Source: Lumbricus terrestris (Eukaryota; Annelida; Clitellata; Crassiclitellata; Lumbricidae). From it: DNA of 64,000 bases. Positions 36,659 to 48,235 of the stretch are shown in pieces. The notes under the pieces are model-generated. The model was not told the DNA's origin. It saw only the letters and a program-made list of their open reading frames with translations, and ran no database searches. Position numbers and translations under genes: made by a program. How positions within the stretch are numbered: position 1 is the stretch's first letter; every line of letters begins with the position of its first letter. The stretch is from the NCBI GenBank assembly GCA_949752735.1, contig OX457042.1, positions 30,992,116 to 31,056,115 of the forward strand, in the 5' to 3' direction.

Positions 36659-37339
36659 TAGGCCTATCAACAGCCAATCAAACCTGATCTGTCAGAATTT
36701 CTATAGCGCCAGGAGCAATTCCAGTACAAGATAACAAGAAGTTTTAGTCGAAGGTCAGCAAATCCCAGTAATCGCAATCCTTGAAGGTGAAGTCCAGCGA
36801 AGGTCAGCAATGTCCAGTACACAAGATGGTCGTGCAATTCGAATGTTTAACCATGAACAGCCATGTCTTGTCAACTTTCATCTAACCTAAGTGAATGATA
36901 TTATAGCGCCGCAATTATCGCGCTGTGGGAGTAGTGGTGATTCCTTGCGATTCAACAGTCCACAATCGGTCTCAGCTTGGATGTATCTCGCTCGGTGCAC
37001 ACGATAGGTAAGAAATGTCGGTTCTTAATCAGATTTCGACCAGATTACACAGCCTTTGGATGTGTGGCAGATCAGCATCCGAGACATCGGTGGACGACTA
37101 CAATTATAGAAAACTTCCATTCTTAGTAAGTCAGTGAGTCAGTGAAGAAAATTCTTTAGCATTGCCAGCTGCCAAGATCCAAACAGCACTCTGACGAACA
37201 AGCATCACGGAAAATTTCATATAAGACATCAAAAACTATCAGGATTAATAAACAAACTAATATTATGAATGTTCACGACATTGCAATTAAGTTGGCAGAC
37301 GAAAGGAGACTGTAGCCTATGATCATGCCTTCAATTTGT

Positions 37340-37560
37340 GGGGGATGACGGTGGTGTAGTGGTTGGCTCGGTGCGGTGCCGTGAAGCCGGAGTGTTGCAG
37401 GTTCGAATCCACCTCAAGCCGCCTTGTAGGGACCTTGAGCAAGACCTTAACTTGCAATTGCTCGTGCGCTTCAGCATGAAACTCCGAAGCAGTGTCCGCT
37501 GTGTAGTCGGGAACCCGCCTGAGGAGGAGCTTGAATGGACGCTATAGCAAATGCGAGAAA
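37340..37560 (+). mobile_element. tRNA-derived SINE, family 1
   Basis: GGTGGTGTAGTGGTTGGCTC and TGTTGCAGGTTCGAATCC boxes, body, GGACGCTATAGCAAATGC tail. Shared insertion with 14512-14740 in unit A, upstream of exon 1. Confidence 0.8.
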
Positions 37561-37734
37561 TAGGCCAAAAAACATGCACTTGGGTCTGTTTTGTAAAATT
37601 CTGCTATTTTTCTAACCAGTATTGGGCAGACGATAATTATCGTCTCATTATCCGACCAGAAAAAGAAAAATAGATTCAATGCTATGGCACAGAGATCGTA
37701 GTGGTCGCTGTCATGCGTGGAACAGTCTTGTTGT

Positions 37735-37892
37735 CAAGACTTGAAACCTCAAGACCAATGCCAAGTTCAAGACGTTTGGTCTCAGGACCAAGACTTTTGT
37801 TATCAAGACCAAGACTCTGGGTCTCAAGACCAGGACTTTTGGTTTCAAGACCATTAGACCAAGACATTTGGTCTCAAGACCAACAAAATAGC
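37735..37892. repeat. ~20-bp minisatellite (GGTCTCAAGACCAAGACTTT type)
   Basis: About seven imperfect tandem copies of a unit that is itself partly palindromic (GGTCT..AGACC). Unit A has two or three copies at 14905-14985, so the array expanded in unit C. Confidence 0.8.
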
Positions 37893-37927
37893 CTTAACAA
37901 ACTCGAACGCAAGACCATGGTCTCCAG

Positions 37928-38135
37928 GCAGGGTTTTTAAACGTGCAGTTTTACACAAAATGTGCAAATCTACATGGATTTTTACAGTTGTAGATGTAGG
38001 CCTAATTTTGCACGGTTAAAAATAGTAAAAAAAGTTATTATTAGCAACCGATTAGGAGTAATTTACCATGGAGGATGCGGAGGGAAAGAAGGTGTTGTGC
38101 AGTTCTAAAAATTTCTTAAAAGAAGTCCTATTTCG
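37928..38135. mobile_element. hAT-type MITE (family 'CAGGGCTTTTTTAACG')
   Basis: CAGGGTTTTTAAACGTGCAG at left, TTTCTTAAAAGAAGTCC at right, interior like 22972-23166. Flanks TCTCCAGG and TTTCGAGG may be a diverged 8-bp duplication. The unit A equivalent (~15015) is empty. Confidence 0.7.
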
Positions 38136-38835
38136 AGGACGTACATCAGGACTTGTATAGAAGTTGCCTAATGTCTTTGAATATTATTTTTTTATATTTA
38201 TGCAGCCTTTAAGTATTCGATTAATGATAATAGTTAGAGAATAAAAATAATAACGCACATCTTCGGTAGTGTCGGTTGGTCGATCGATACGTTACGTTAC
38301 GTTACGTTGCCTTATTCGTTTGTGTAAGCAGTCTGCTCCTCTGCCTGTCTGGTGTTAATTCTTTTACCTTATTCTCTTCATATTTTCAATGTTGCATCTG
38401 ATCGTAATCTTAATCTCCAAACTCGTAAAGCGCCACTCGAAAGCCATGCTCATGGCCCCAGCTTATTCACGAGCTGTGCGTTGAGGCAAAAGGTGGATGT
38501 CCGTACGAGTAGTCCAAAAAAGATACGGGCCGCTAGACGTGCAGTCGAACGACGAATGATCAACTCAATTCAATTCAATTCAATTTTAATTTATTCAAAA
38601 CTTCAGGCTGGCAGAACGCAACCTGTTACATATAATTAATCATGCAAAGATTTTATCTTAGCTTAGATGAATGCTATTGAAGCCGGCGAAGTCCATTTGA
38701 AGAATAAATTCAACCGTTCTTCAGTTACTAAGCCTGCAGCATTGATCGATCTAAACTGCAAATCAATATTAGCGTGTTTAAGCCAATCAAAACCGTGATT
38801 TTCTTGACTTGTCTCACACGGGCCACACCATCAAT

Positions 38836-39080
38836 CATAGGCGCAACCACGTTTTAAAAGTTGGGGGAGACCAAAATAATGGAAATTCTTAGTAGGAGTA
38901 ATAATAGCGAGCTCGAAACGCGCGAAGCCGCGAATGCCGAAGGCAGAAAACCCCTAACGATTAGGGGGTATGAGGGAACCCCAGAAACCGACGCAATTTT
39001 GAGCATTTGATGCGAAATCGAGTGCATTTTGGGTTCTAGTTTACCTGAAATTTTGCAACGATGATAACGGAATAAAAGTA
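38836..39080. repeat. Left end of a 'CATAGGCGCAACCAC' transposon family
   Basis: CATAGGCGCAACCACGTTTTAAAAGTTGGGGGAGACC. Its complement resembles TCTGGGG...CCCTAGTCG...GCCTTCGGCA...GCTTC at 44495-44600 and the end GGTGGTTGCGCCTATA at 44905-44920. It marks the left edge of the insertion block in unit C (ACACCATCA|ATC), where unit A continues with GTATGTCG. A single element with duplicated flanks could not be demonstrated. Confidence 0.5.
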
Positions 39081-39224
39081 CCTAAGCCACCTCGATCTGT
39101 GAAAGTCTAAATCTAAATCAGTCAATCAATCACTCAATGAGCCATAGTAAGTGACATTTGACATTGCTTACAAAAAGCGGCGCAGCTTCTGGGTATGCAA
39201 AGCTTAGATCTACTCTAAATGGAC

Positions 39225-39487
39225 TGGTCATGCAACAAATATTCATTGATTTTAATATAGGTCTACACATAAATTAAGACACAGTGGGACCAAAGAATGG
39301 TAATCATGACTCTTCGTGAGTGTTCATTTCCGTCTAACTGGAAAAGGGACAGAAGTCACGCTTATTATTAGAGAAACCTATCTATCTTAGAAACGGTAAA
39401 ATGGTGCCAAAATTATAGTCGTGCAACAAATATCAAAATTATCAATTGATTCAAATGCACATATAAATCAGCACACAGCGGAACTAT
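39225..39487. repeat. Two-copy ~190-bp tandem duplication
   Basis: GTCATGCAACAAATATTCATTGATT...CACATAAATTAAGACACAGTGGGACC (39227-39292) recurs as GTCGTGCAACAAATATCAAA...CACATATAAATCAGCACACAGCGGAAC (39419-39485). Confidence 0.6.
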
Positions 39488-39584
39488 ACAATACAATACA
39501 ATACAATACAATACAATACAATTAGTCATTTATAACGCGCTTTAACAAAACAAGTCTTGCACAAGAGCGCGCTTCACTACAAAT

Positions 39585-42341
39585 CTAGTTATAATACAAT
39601 GAAAACAAATGAGTTTTTAGCTTTGATTTAAATTCTGCAACAGATGAGCACTGGCGAATGGAGGTTGGTAGACTGTTCCATTCTTTAGGTCCTGATGCTG
39701 AGAAGGCACGGCTTCCAAGCTTCCGGCATGTGCGAAGTGTAGCAAAATCACTTCGCGAGGACGAACGAAGTCCTCTGGACTTAGAGGCGGAACATGGCGT
39801 GACCATAGATGCCATGTAGGATGGAGAGGTTCCGTAGTGGATATGAAACATCAGGAGGGAAATTTTGAAAGCAATACGAGCACGGATAGGAAGCCAGTGT
39901 AGTTGTTTCAGGGTTGAAGTGATGTGGTCTCTGGGACCAAGACCTTTTATCAGACGAGCGGCCGTATGAAGAACTGAAGACAGGGGTTGAAGTGTTGATG
40001 ATGGAAGACCAGATAGAACCGAGTTGCAGTAATCGAGGCGAGAGATGACGAGGGCTTGAGTGAGAATACGAAGGCAAGTTTCATTCAAACAACGTTTCAC
40101 TTGTCGAATTCGACGAAGGTGGAAAAAGCATGCTCTGGCTACAGAAGATATATGGTGATTCATCTTTAAACTGCAGTCCAGTAGCACACCGAGATCACGG
40201 ATCACATCAGACGGTGGAATAGAGCAGTTGGAGTCGAGGTCAAGAGTTTTCATTAGTTTATCATCGATTCGTCCACTTTGACAGTCAAACCAAATGAGTT
40301 CTGTCTTGGTGGCATTTAACTTCAAACGCATAGATGCACACCAAGACTGAATATCACGGAAACAGGCTGCAATCTTGACTTTGATGTTACCAATGTTCTG
40401 TCCGGATAGCTTTATGTAGAGTTGTGTGTCATCAGCATATAAGTGAATCATGAGACCATGTTGCAAGGCGATGTTGACAATGTTGGAGGTGTATAAAATA
40501 AAGAGGAGTGGGCCAAGAATGGAGCCTTGGGGGACGCCGAAAAGGACAAAAAACATTTTAGAAGAGGACCCACCAAGTTTAATACTGTAAGATCGTGAGG
40601 AGAGGAAAGAGGCAATCCACTGAATAGCTGAAGCAGTCACGCCAAATTGAGTTTGTAGGAGTTTAAGGAGAATGGTGTGATCCACACAGTCGAAGGCCGC
40701 AGAGAAATCCAGAAGTAGCAGAGCTGCAATGAGTCCTGAGTCAAGGGCCAGAACAATGTCGTTGTAGACTTTAATGACTGCAGTTTCGGTAGAGTGATGA
40801 CGACGAAATCCAGATTGCGTTGTTGGAAGCAGATGATTTGATTCAATGTAGAAAGATAGTTGTTTATGAATAACACGTTCGACGAGTTTCGAGATGAAGG
40901 ACAAATTCGAGATGGGCCGGTAGCTGGCCGGATCTGTCGGGTCTAATCCTGACTTCTTTACACGAGGTCGAATGATGGCGCGTTTGTGTTTAGGTGGTAG
41001 ACAGGCTTGGGTTATGGAAACATTGATGAGGAGTGCAAGGATCGGAGCGAAAATGACGTAAAGAGATTTGAGGAGCCAAGTAGGTGCAGAATCCAATTCA
41101 CACTGCTTTGATGACGAATCGTTTATAAGTTTTTCAACTTCACCAACTGTGACTTCGTCGAACTTGCATAGCGAATGTGAAATCGGAGGTAGATTTGAAA
41201 AATCCGGAGTCGGTGCATCTTTAGTCGAATCACGGATCATGTCTATTTTATTTTCAAAATAATCAAGGAGTGTATCTGGAGAAATGCGTGAGGAGGTGTC
41301 TTGAGGCGGTGTAAGTAGCGTGTTCAAGGATTTCCAGAGTGTTCGACCATCACCTTGAGCACTCTCGATGCTGTGACGAAGATAATTTGAACGTTTTTGC
41401 TGAAACAAGATTCGTTGAGCTTTAACCTGGGTTCTCCAGCGTAGCTCTCTGTCTTTAGAAGGCGAATTTCGAAATTGGCGTTCGAGGCGACGAGTTGACT
41501 TTTTTGATGTAGCACAGATTCCATCGAACCATGGGCAGTCAGGTACTTTTCGTATAGTTATTTCTCTTCGAGGGGCATGTTGATCCAAAAGATCTTCCAT
41601 GGTTGAGTCGTAGAGATCGAAAAGCTCTGCAGCGTTAACATTTGAGTCTTCCTTCCATAATGCTTGTTTAAAGAGGTCGGTGGATTCGAGATCAGAACTA
41701 AAAGCTGATTGATCGAATTTTCCGAAAGAGCGGCGTACAACCGACTGACGGATTATTGGCGGAAGTTGATGCGCAATGTTGAAATGAATTATGGAGTGAT
41801 CAGATATTGATGGCGGAAAAATGTTAATGTTGCTCACTATCAGCTTGTCATCAACACGGGTCATGATAACGTCCAAAGTATGTCCATGGATTTGAGTTGG
41901 CCCTGTAACATGCTGAGTGAGATCGTGTGTAGTTATGAGTTTATTGAAACGTTTAGAATCGGAGTTGTTTATTTCATCCAGGTGGATATTCAGGTCTCCA
42001 AGGATAATGATATTGCAGGAGAATTTGGTGATAGCTGCGAGAAGGCTTGAAAATTCAGTAAAGAACTCCACATTTGTGCTTTTCGAGCCTGGACGGTAAA
42101 TGACAACAATGAGTGAATGCAAATCCTTGAATGTAAAATATGCCGCAAGATATTCAAATGTAGAGAAAATTCCAAGGTCTCTCATCGAAGCTGTTAGGTG
42201 TTCTTTGTAAATGATACATATTCCACCACCTTTTGGTCCTCGTTGGTTAACCACTGGCGGAGGAGGTCTTGCTTTTCTAGACAGATAGCCTATAGGAATT
42301 TGGCACCGAGGCAATGAGGCCTGGGGAGTTGACAGATTCAT
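39585..42341 (-). CDS. LINE endonuclease-reverse transcriptase polyprotein (main frame)
   Basis: 918 codons. The first ~200 residues are APE-type endonuclease: KGGGICIIYKEHL, LGDLNIHLDE, and SDHSIIHFN (catalytic Asp-His). RT follows with FISKLVERVIHKQLSFY, GFRRHHSTETAV, LLDFSAAFDCVDHTIL, FGVPQGSILGPLLF and the catalytic YADDTQLYI. The C-terminus is the L2-style DHITSTLKQLHWLPIRARIA ... LGSRAFSASGPKEWNSLP ... KSKLKTHLFSLYYN. Enzyme role: target-primed reverse transcription. The frame lacks the endonuclease start, which is in the overlapping upstream frame, so one frameshift near 42290 separates them. Confidence 0.9.
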   Translation of the reverse strand: MNLSTPQASLPRCQIPIGYLSRKARPPPPVVNQRGPKGGGICIIYKEHLTASMRDLGIFSTFEYLAAYFTFKDLHSLIVVIYRPGSKSTNVEFFTEFSSLLAAITKFSCNIIILGDLNIHLDEINNSDSKRFNKLITTHDLTQHVTGPTQIHGHTLDVIMTRVDDKLIVSNINIFPPSISDHSIIHFNIAHQLPPIIRQSVVRRSFGKFDQSAFSSDLESTDLFKQALWKEDSNVNAAELFDLYDSTMEDLLDQHAPRREITIRKVPDCPWFDGICATSKKSTRRLERQFRNSPSKDRELRWRTQVKAQRILFQQKRSNYLRHSIESAQGDGRTLWKSLNTLLTPPQDTSSRISPDTLLDYFENKIDMIRDSTKDAPTPDFSNLPPISHSLCKFDEVTVGEVEKLINDSSSKQCELDSAPTWLLKSLYVIFAPILALLINVSITQACLPPKHKRAIIRPRVKKSGLDPTDPASYRPISNLSFISKLVERVIHKQLSFYIESNHLLPTTQSGFRRHHSTETAVIKVYNDIVLALDSGLIAALLLLDFSAAFDCVDHTILLKLLQTQFGVTASAIQWIASFLSSRSYSIKLGGSSSKMFFVLFGVPQGSILGPLLFILYTSNIVNIALQHGLMIHLYADDTQLYIKLSGQNIGNIKVKIAACFRDIQSWCASMRLKLNATKTELIWFDCQSGRIDDKLMKTLDLDSNCSIPPSDVIRDLGVLLDCSLKMNHHISSVARACFFHLRRIRQVKRCLNETCLRILTQALVISRLDYCNSVLSGLPSSTLQPLSSVLHTAARLIKGLGPRDHITSTLKQLHWLPIRARIAFKISLLMFHIHYGTSPSYMASMVTPCSASKSRGLRSSSRSDFATLRTCRKLGSRAFSASGPKEWNSLPTSIRQCSSVAEFKSKLKTHLFSLYYN

Positions 42342-42699
42342 GAGATGTCTCTACGATAGCCAGAATGTCTAGTTTTTCACTGACGATATGTTCCTGAATT
42401 GTAGATGATTTGTTTCCTATTGAACACGCATTCCATGAACCTATTTTACAGCCGGTTGAGATGCGTGATCGTTGGTGAACAACCGACGATGTACGTTTCA
42501 CCCTTGGGCAGGGTTTCGAGACGACCTTCTGGTGATTAGGATTCCAGATTTTTGAAGAGAAGAGGTTTTTCCGGATAGGACGAGGAAGTTTGGTTGCATT
42601 GTGTCGAAGTAGCAAAAGATCCGAGAACGAATACTGAACAACGCGTTGGCTTTTTCTAATATCCATGGTTAAGTTCAGAGTTTTTGAGCGATAATACAA
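42277..42699 (-). CDS. LINE N-terminal segment with start of endonuclease domain
   Basis: 140 codons. After a basic region with KPCPRVKRTSSVVHQRSR it reads GCKIGSWNACSIGNKSSTIQ, EKLDILAIVETSHE, the first strand and catalytic Asn/Glu of an APE-type endonuclease. It ends PNSYRLSV just where the main frame picks up YLSRKARPPPP, so both belong to one original ORF broken by a single indel. Confidence 0.8.
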   Translation of the reverse strand: MYYRSKTLNLTMDIRKSQRVVQYSFSDLLLLRHNATKLPRPIRKNLFSSKIWNPNHQKVVSKPCPRVKRTSSVVHQRSRISTGCKIGSWNACSIGNKSSTIQEHIVSEKLDILAIVETSHESVNSPGLIASVPNSYRLSV

Positions 42700-42824
42700 T
42701 CGATTTAGCGAGTTGAAACTGTTTTCGTAGAAAATGGCCTTTTTAGGCAGACAATAAACTAAACTTTAAGGTAATGAAATCCAGAAGACATAGCGATGCA
42801 GGAAACTAAAATTTCCAGACGAGC

Positions 42825-43175
42825 TTACTCATTTAATTCATGCAAAACCAAAAATGTAGTGAAGAAATGTAGCCTAAACACGAACGCCCGAGGCGCCGCC
42901 ATTATAGTCCTACTAAAGAATGAAAAACATGTGTCCATTTCCACCTCCTGACAGCGTAAACTGTAGACCCATAGGTGAAGACTTGGTTCTTTGGGGGACA
43001 AACGAACGGCCGAAGGAGGATCGACGAGGCGCGAGGCGTCTAGCAGAGGGAGGATTTGAGAAAGGGATGTGCCCCTCCCAATCTCGAATTTTTTTGAATT
43101 TTCACTCTGCAATCTTAGGCTGTCATTTTACGAAATTGCTCGTCATTTCTCATAGGGTGGTTGCGTCTATGCCGT
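42825..43175. repeat. Fragment with another 'CATAGGCGC' family end
   Basis: Ends in CTCATAGGGTGGTTGCGTCTATG (43151-43173), a diverged inverted end of the same family as 38836 and 44920. Short frames on both strands have no recognisable homology. Confidence 0.45.
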
Positions 43176-43587
43176 GGGATGGTGAGGTTCAACCCCTGAC
43201 CGTCAACCGGTGTCCCCCCTGAAAGTCTACACCTATCGTGTAGACATGCGATACCACAGTGACAAAACAGTAAGAATAAAAATAGTAATTGAACAGGACC
43301 TAACTAAATGAATCCTATGTAAGAACTTATATAATTATAATGATATATAAGTTACTTTCTTGCACATTTGACTGCAAATGACCTGGTATTATTTTTGCAT
43401 TTGGAAAGACAGAAACATTCAAACCAGACAAGAAACTAGGCCTACTCAAAGAAAGTCAAGATTCAAGAGTCACATAGCCCAATATTATCACCAAAGAACA
43501 GATTCCGTGATTCACACTTAGCAACAAATTCACATGCAAGCTGTGAGATGCCAACACTGTCGGGGTTAGATGTAGGCTTACAGGCGG

Positions 43588-44680
43588 CAGGGCCTACTAC
43601 GCCATGGGGGGATGGAAGCAGACTGCTTCCAATTTGGGCCAGGGGGGGAAAGGTTTCCCCCCCCCTAATGATAAAGTTGAGCATAGAATATTTACTTCTG
43701 AACATTTCTCCCGATATTCCCCTGCATATGCCATAGACTTCCTCCTGGTAAATCCCCCAACAATCCCCTCCACGTCATAACACAGGGTAAATCTTCACTT
43801 AATTTGAGTAAGTAGTCTGATGCCCTGATCCAACTTGTGCCAGAGGGAAATCGCCCCCCCCCCCATTTGATAGATGGACATAAGAGATTTCCTTCTGGAC
43901 ATATCCCCCCGGCATCTCCCTCTGTACCACCCCTCCCCGCACACACGGTAAATTCCCCTTGAACGTTCATCCCGCCATATCAAGGGTATATTTTCATTTA
44001 GTATGACCTTTGCTTTGCAGTCACTTACATTTGTCCCTTCACGTATATGGCGCTCGCTCTCACAACTCATAATTAATTACATTAACTGTCTAAAAAATTA
44101 AAGTATATTTTATATCTACTGACACTGCATTTGTTGTATACAAAAAGTTGATATTTTACTGAATGCTGGACTTTTCCAAACTTCACAGGACTACTAGTGT
44201 TTAACGCACTGTTAACCCATAATGAGAAATTGTAGGCTAGAATGTTACCATTATATTGTGCAAATTAAAAATAATAATAAATAATGGGGAGGCGACATTT
44301 TACGATATCCTACACCACGTTTCTGAGCATTGAATTCACGAGCAATTTTGTGAAGATGACACCTTAAAAAGGTACAATTACAGCGTGCAAATCCAAAAAA
44401 GTGAAATTTTCATGACTTTATCGTTCATGAACAGCTAGCAAACAAGAGCCTAAAACATGCGTTCTAGCCGATGCCTACAGCTAAAAATGCGTTGGTTTCT
44501 GGGGCTCCGCCCCAGACCCCGCTGTGGGAGCTTACGACGCTCCCTCAGACCCCCTAGTCGCTATGGGCTTCGTGCCTTCGGCACTCGCAGCTTCACACCT
44601 TCGGCGCTTGCAATATAGGCAAAAGTTTCTGTTAGGGGGGGGGATTGCTTCCACCTTCCAGGGGGGGATAGTAGGCCCTG
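43588..44680. mobile_element. hAT-type element with 8-bp target duplication
   Basis: Perfect duplication ACAGGCGG (43580-43587, 44681-44688) and inverted ends CAGGGCCTACTA / TAGTAGGCCCTG, followed inside by GGAAGCA / TGCTTCC. Interior has G/C runs at 43625-43670 and 43854-43864. No transposase was recognised. Confidence 0.85.
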
Positions 44681-44934
44681 ACAGGCGGGATTATAACGCT
44701 CTTGAATCAGCCTTAATGCTGAGAAGCTATTTTTTAATATGCCAATCTATAGGCCTATTGAAATTAGCAGCAGTCGGTAGCAAAAGTTGGGAGGGATCGT
44801 CCCAGGCCTCTCGTCGAAAGTTAGAAGGACCGGTCGTCGAAAGTTGGGGGGACCGTCCCAAGCGCCTCAAAAGTGGGGGATCGCATCCCGTTTGTCCCAT
44901 AGGGTGGTTGCGCCTATAATATACTAGCTTTTAT

Positions 44935-45400
44935 ACCCGGCTTCGCCCGGGAAATTTAGGGTTGTAAACACTACTCCACTGCGGTACCCATCGTTGACCG
45001 CTAAATTTCGGGTTTTCGCCAACCCTCCAGCCCACCCCGGTTCCCCAAAAAGCCAAACGTGACCCGCCCCTGCGGGGCGCTACGGTAATTATTACTGAGC
45101 GAGTATGACGTCACGCAGGCTGTAGACTTTACTAAAGCTCGCGACTCTTTACTAAAGAGTGAACGATTTGAAAACTGTGTTAAAACGCTAATAACTCGAG
45201 TTCTAAAGTGAAATTTCGTGTTTTAAACACTACTCCACTGCGGTACCCATCGTTGACCGCTAAATTTCGGGTTTTCGCCAACCCTCCACCCATCCCCGCT
45301 TCCCCAAAAAGCCAAACGTGACCCACCTCTGCGGGGCGCTACAAAAATTATTACTGGGCGGGTATGACGTCACGCGGGATGTATACTCTTTACTACAGCG
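44935..45400. repeat. Two-copy ~250-bp tandem repeat
   Basis: Begins ATACTAGCTTTTATACCCGG / CTTCGCCCGGG. Then CACTACTCCACTGCGGTACC...AAATTTCGGGTTTTCGCC...CCAAAAAGCCAAACGTGACC...GCGGGGCGCTAC...TATGACGTCACGC occurs twice (44970 and 45222). Confidence 0.75.
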
Positions 45401-45639
45401 TTAGGTGAGCGGTTATTGATGAAATCTGTCTTGAAACGCTAATAACTCTTGTTTTGAATTGAATTAAAAGCTGAAAACAGTCGCGTTGACCTTATAATTT
45501 GGGTAAGAATCATTTGCAAATATTTTGTTAAATCGACGCTGTTTCATTTCCGAGCCTTTTCATAACGAAGAGTCAAATTACACACATCTGGAAGGACAAA
45601 CTTTCTATTTTATAATTTAAGATTATGTCATCAATATGT

Positions 45640-45935
45640 GACACCGGAGGTCAACGCCACCGACCACACCAGCGTCCTCATAAGTCAACCAGTTTCCACT
45701 AGCTCTGTCTCTCCAGATCGTCGTGAGTGATCCCAGGGCCATACCATACGCGCCAATCACATTCAGGCTCTTATTTCTCGGCTTCCATCTCCAGTTTCCT
45801 CCACCGTGGCTCCTAAGTATCGGAAAGATTCCACTTGTTCCGAGATCGTGCCATTACACGTGATCGAGATCCTCTCGTGTGCTCTGTCAACTACCAACAC
45901 CTTTGTTTTCTGCGTATTTATTTCAAGTCCATATA
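45640..45935 (-). mobile_element. LINE RT fragment
   Basis: Minus-strand frame GLEINTQKTKVLVVDRAHER, TCNGTISEQVESFRYLGATV, EETGDGSREIRA then stop. This is the segment just after the RT fingers in CR1/Jockey-like LINEs. Short fragment, not functional. Confidence 0.75.
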
Positions 45936-46080
45936 CTTCCTACATGTATACATGTCTTATTTACTCTGTCTAGCAGCTGTTGGAGCGCGAGTGGTGGTGC
46001 TGAATACCTAGTACCCCAACTCTCACAATTTTTCGGGCCGCGCAAACTCTGCGGAAATGTTCGTCGAGAATGCTAGCTGT

Positions 46081-46281
<201 letters not shown>

Positions 46282-46389
46282 CCGTCAGGTGATGCGCAGG
46301 AATTTACGATGCTACGTGATTGGAATTTGTCAATTGCAACTCCGACTGCGTGTTCCCATGCACATCCGGTGATGGCTGTGAAGCAAAAG

Positions 46390-46396
46390 TATAAAA
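46390..46396 (+). promoter_or_regulatory. TATA box of Gly-rich gene C
   Basis: TATAAAA, 98 bp before the ATG, in the conserved proximal region. Confidence 0.75.
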
Positions 46397-46487
46397 GGCC
46401 TGTATGGCAGTTGATTTTCAGCAAGCATTTGATACAGTCAACCATCCAGTTGTGTCCTATCGTCTGTAGCTGTTCGAGATCTCAAAA

Positions 46488-46700
46488 ATGAAGTCCTTCA
46501 TTGCTTTGCTCCTGCTGGCCGTTGCTATTGTCGGACTCACGTCTGGCAGTGGATATGGAGGATATGGTGGATATGGTGGATACGGTGGTGGATACGGTGG
46601 ATATGGTGGCGGATACGGACATGGTGGATATGGCGGATACGGTGGCTACGGAAACGGTGGATACGGTGGATATGGTGGCTACGGAGGATACGGATATTAG
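46488..46700 (+). CDS. Secreted glycine/tyrosine-rich peptide, copy C
   Basis: 70-aa intronless coding region with the same 20-residue signal peptide as copy A and a GYGG array with one His and one Asn, closest to copy B in its middle (GYGHGGYGGYGGYGNGGYGG). It ends GYGY-TAG; copies A and B end GYGY-TGA. GTAAGG follows six bases after the stop, matching GTAAGC/GTAGGC in the sisters. AATAAA at ~46831 could be its polyadenylation signal. Confidence 0.85.
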   Translation: MKSFIALLLLAVAIVGLTSGSGYGGYGGYGGYGGGYGGYGGGYGHGGYGGYGGYGNGGYGGYGGYGGYGY

Positions 46701-46849
46701 AAAAAGTAAGGCAATAACAGCACGATTCGATCTAAACTGTCGGGAAGCATTTTATTTAAAAAAAGAATTTTGCTTCTAAGAAGAAATAATTCGAATGTGT
46801 GCGTGGTGGACTTGATAATATTTTTTATAAAATAAAAATTACGAAGTTG

Positions 46850-47690
46850 ACTTTGATGGTCGCTTTCCGAACTAACGATTACAAGAGGATTGGTCGGGTA
46901 GGCTTATAGGCTAGGTGAGTTGCAATTCTCAAAGCAAGCCTCGATAGCAGCTACATGTATGTGTAGGCTATAAAGGTTTTTCTTTGCTTCGCCGCGTATG
47001 GACTTGCTTGATTAATCATTGCAAAATCATTAGACCTAAAGATGCGTGACTTGCATCGATTCCTTTACTTCAGCATTGATGAGTACTACGTATCAGGCGT
47101 CACAGTAATTAAATATCTATAGCTGATGTTGGATGCGTGCTTCAAAGATTGTATAACGCATAGTTTAACCACCATACTATTATACTCTACTTGACTTATG
47201 GCTCAGGCGATGCTACTGGCACGCGTCAGCCACTCTCTTATGTGGTAGCTCTCCATTTCTCCCTGTGCTGCGTCCTGTGAGAGGCTTAATTCCGTCTCTT
47301 CGCAGTCCTCCTTTAACATGTCTATCCACCTTTTCTTTGGTCTTCCTACTACTTTACCTGTTCAGTTAATTACTTGCACGATTCATGGTTTGTTGTGATT
47401 TTCTTGACTGGCTGACTATTTATTGAAGGGTCATGCAACGCGTAGCTTAATAATTTTCAAAACGATATATTGATCTTAAAATCTGACACCTTGAATTTAA
47501 TTTTTTAAACCCCTTGGACTAAGTAGGCTACTCGCTTCAGAGGCAGATAAAAAAATGTTGGATGGGGTCAAAATTTTGGTCTTGGGTAAAAAATTCTTTG
47601 GTCTTTCGCCAAAAATTCTGATGACCTTTTTTGAGTATTTCTCCCAAAATTTTCAATGCATCCGTTGCAATTCTGGTTATTTGAAATCTG
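46850..47690. other. Intergenic region with a LINE remnant
   Basis: No host gene recognised. A minus-strand LINE C-terminal remnant is at 47180-47352. Confidence 0.6.
47180..47352 (-). mobile_element. LINE polymerase C-terminal fragment
   Basis: Minus strand: GKVVGRPKKRWIDMLKEDCE then SYHIREWLTRA, the post-RT tail of the same broad LINE class as 26300-26870. Confidence 0.75.
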
Positions 47691-47713
47691 ATGACGTCTT
47701 TTATAGTCATTAA

Positions 47714-48235
<522 letters not shown>

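Larger units (their letters stand above)
39486..42790 (-). mobile_element. L2/CR1-type LINE, nearly full length
   Basis: Contains an N-terminal coding segment (42277-42699), the main EN-RT frame (39585-42341), a short 3' UTR (CAAGACTTGTTTTGTTAAAG) and a (ATTGT)n tail read on the minus strand at 39522-39486. Total about 3.3 kb. The 5' end is not clear; sequence to ~42790 is taken as 5' UTR. It lies in the block that interrupts unit C. Confidence 0.85.

Noticed and set aside
36656..36670. Upstream ATG giving MIGLMATR in C1GALT1-like copy C
   Set aside because: Copies A and B begin at MATR and the extra four codons are not conserved.
39781..42175. Other minus-strand and plus-strand frames within the LINE
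   Set aside because: Shadows of the 918-codon EN-RT frame.
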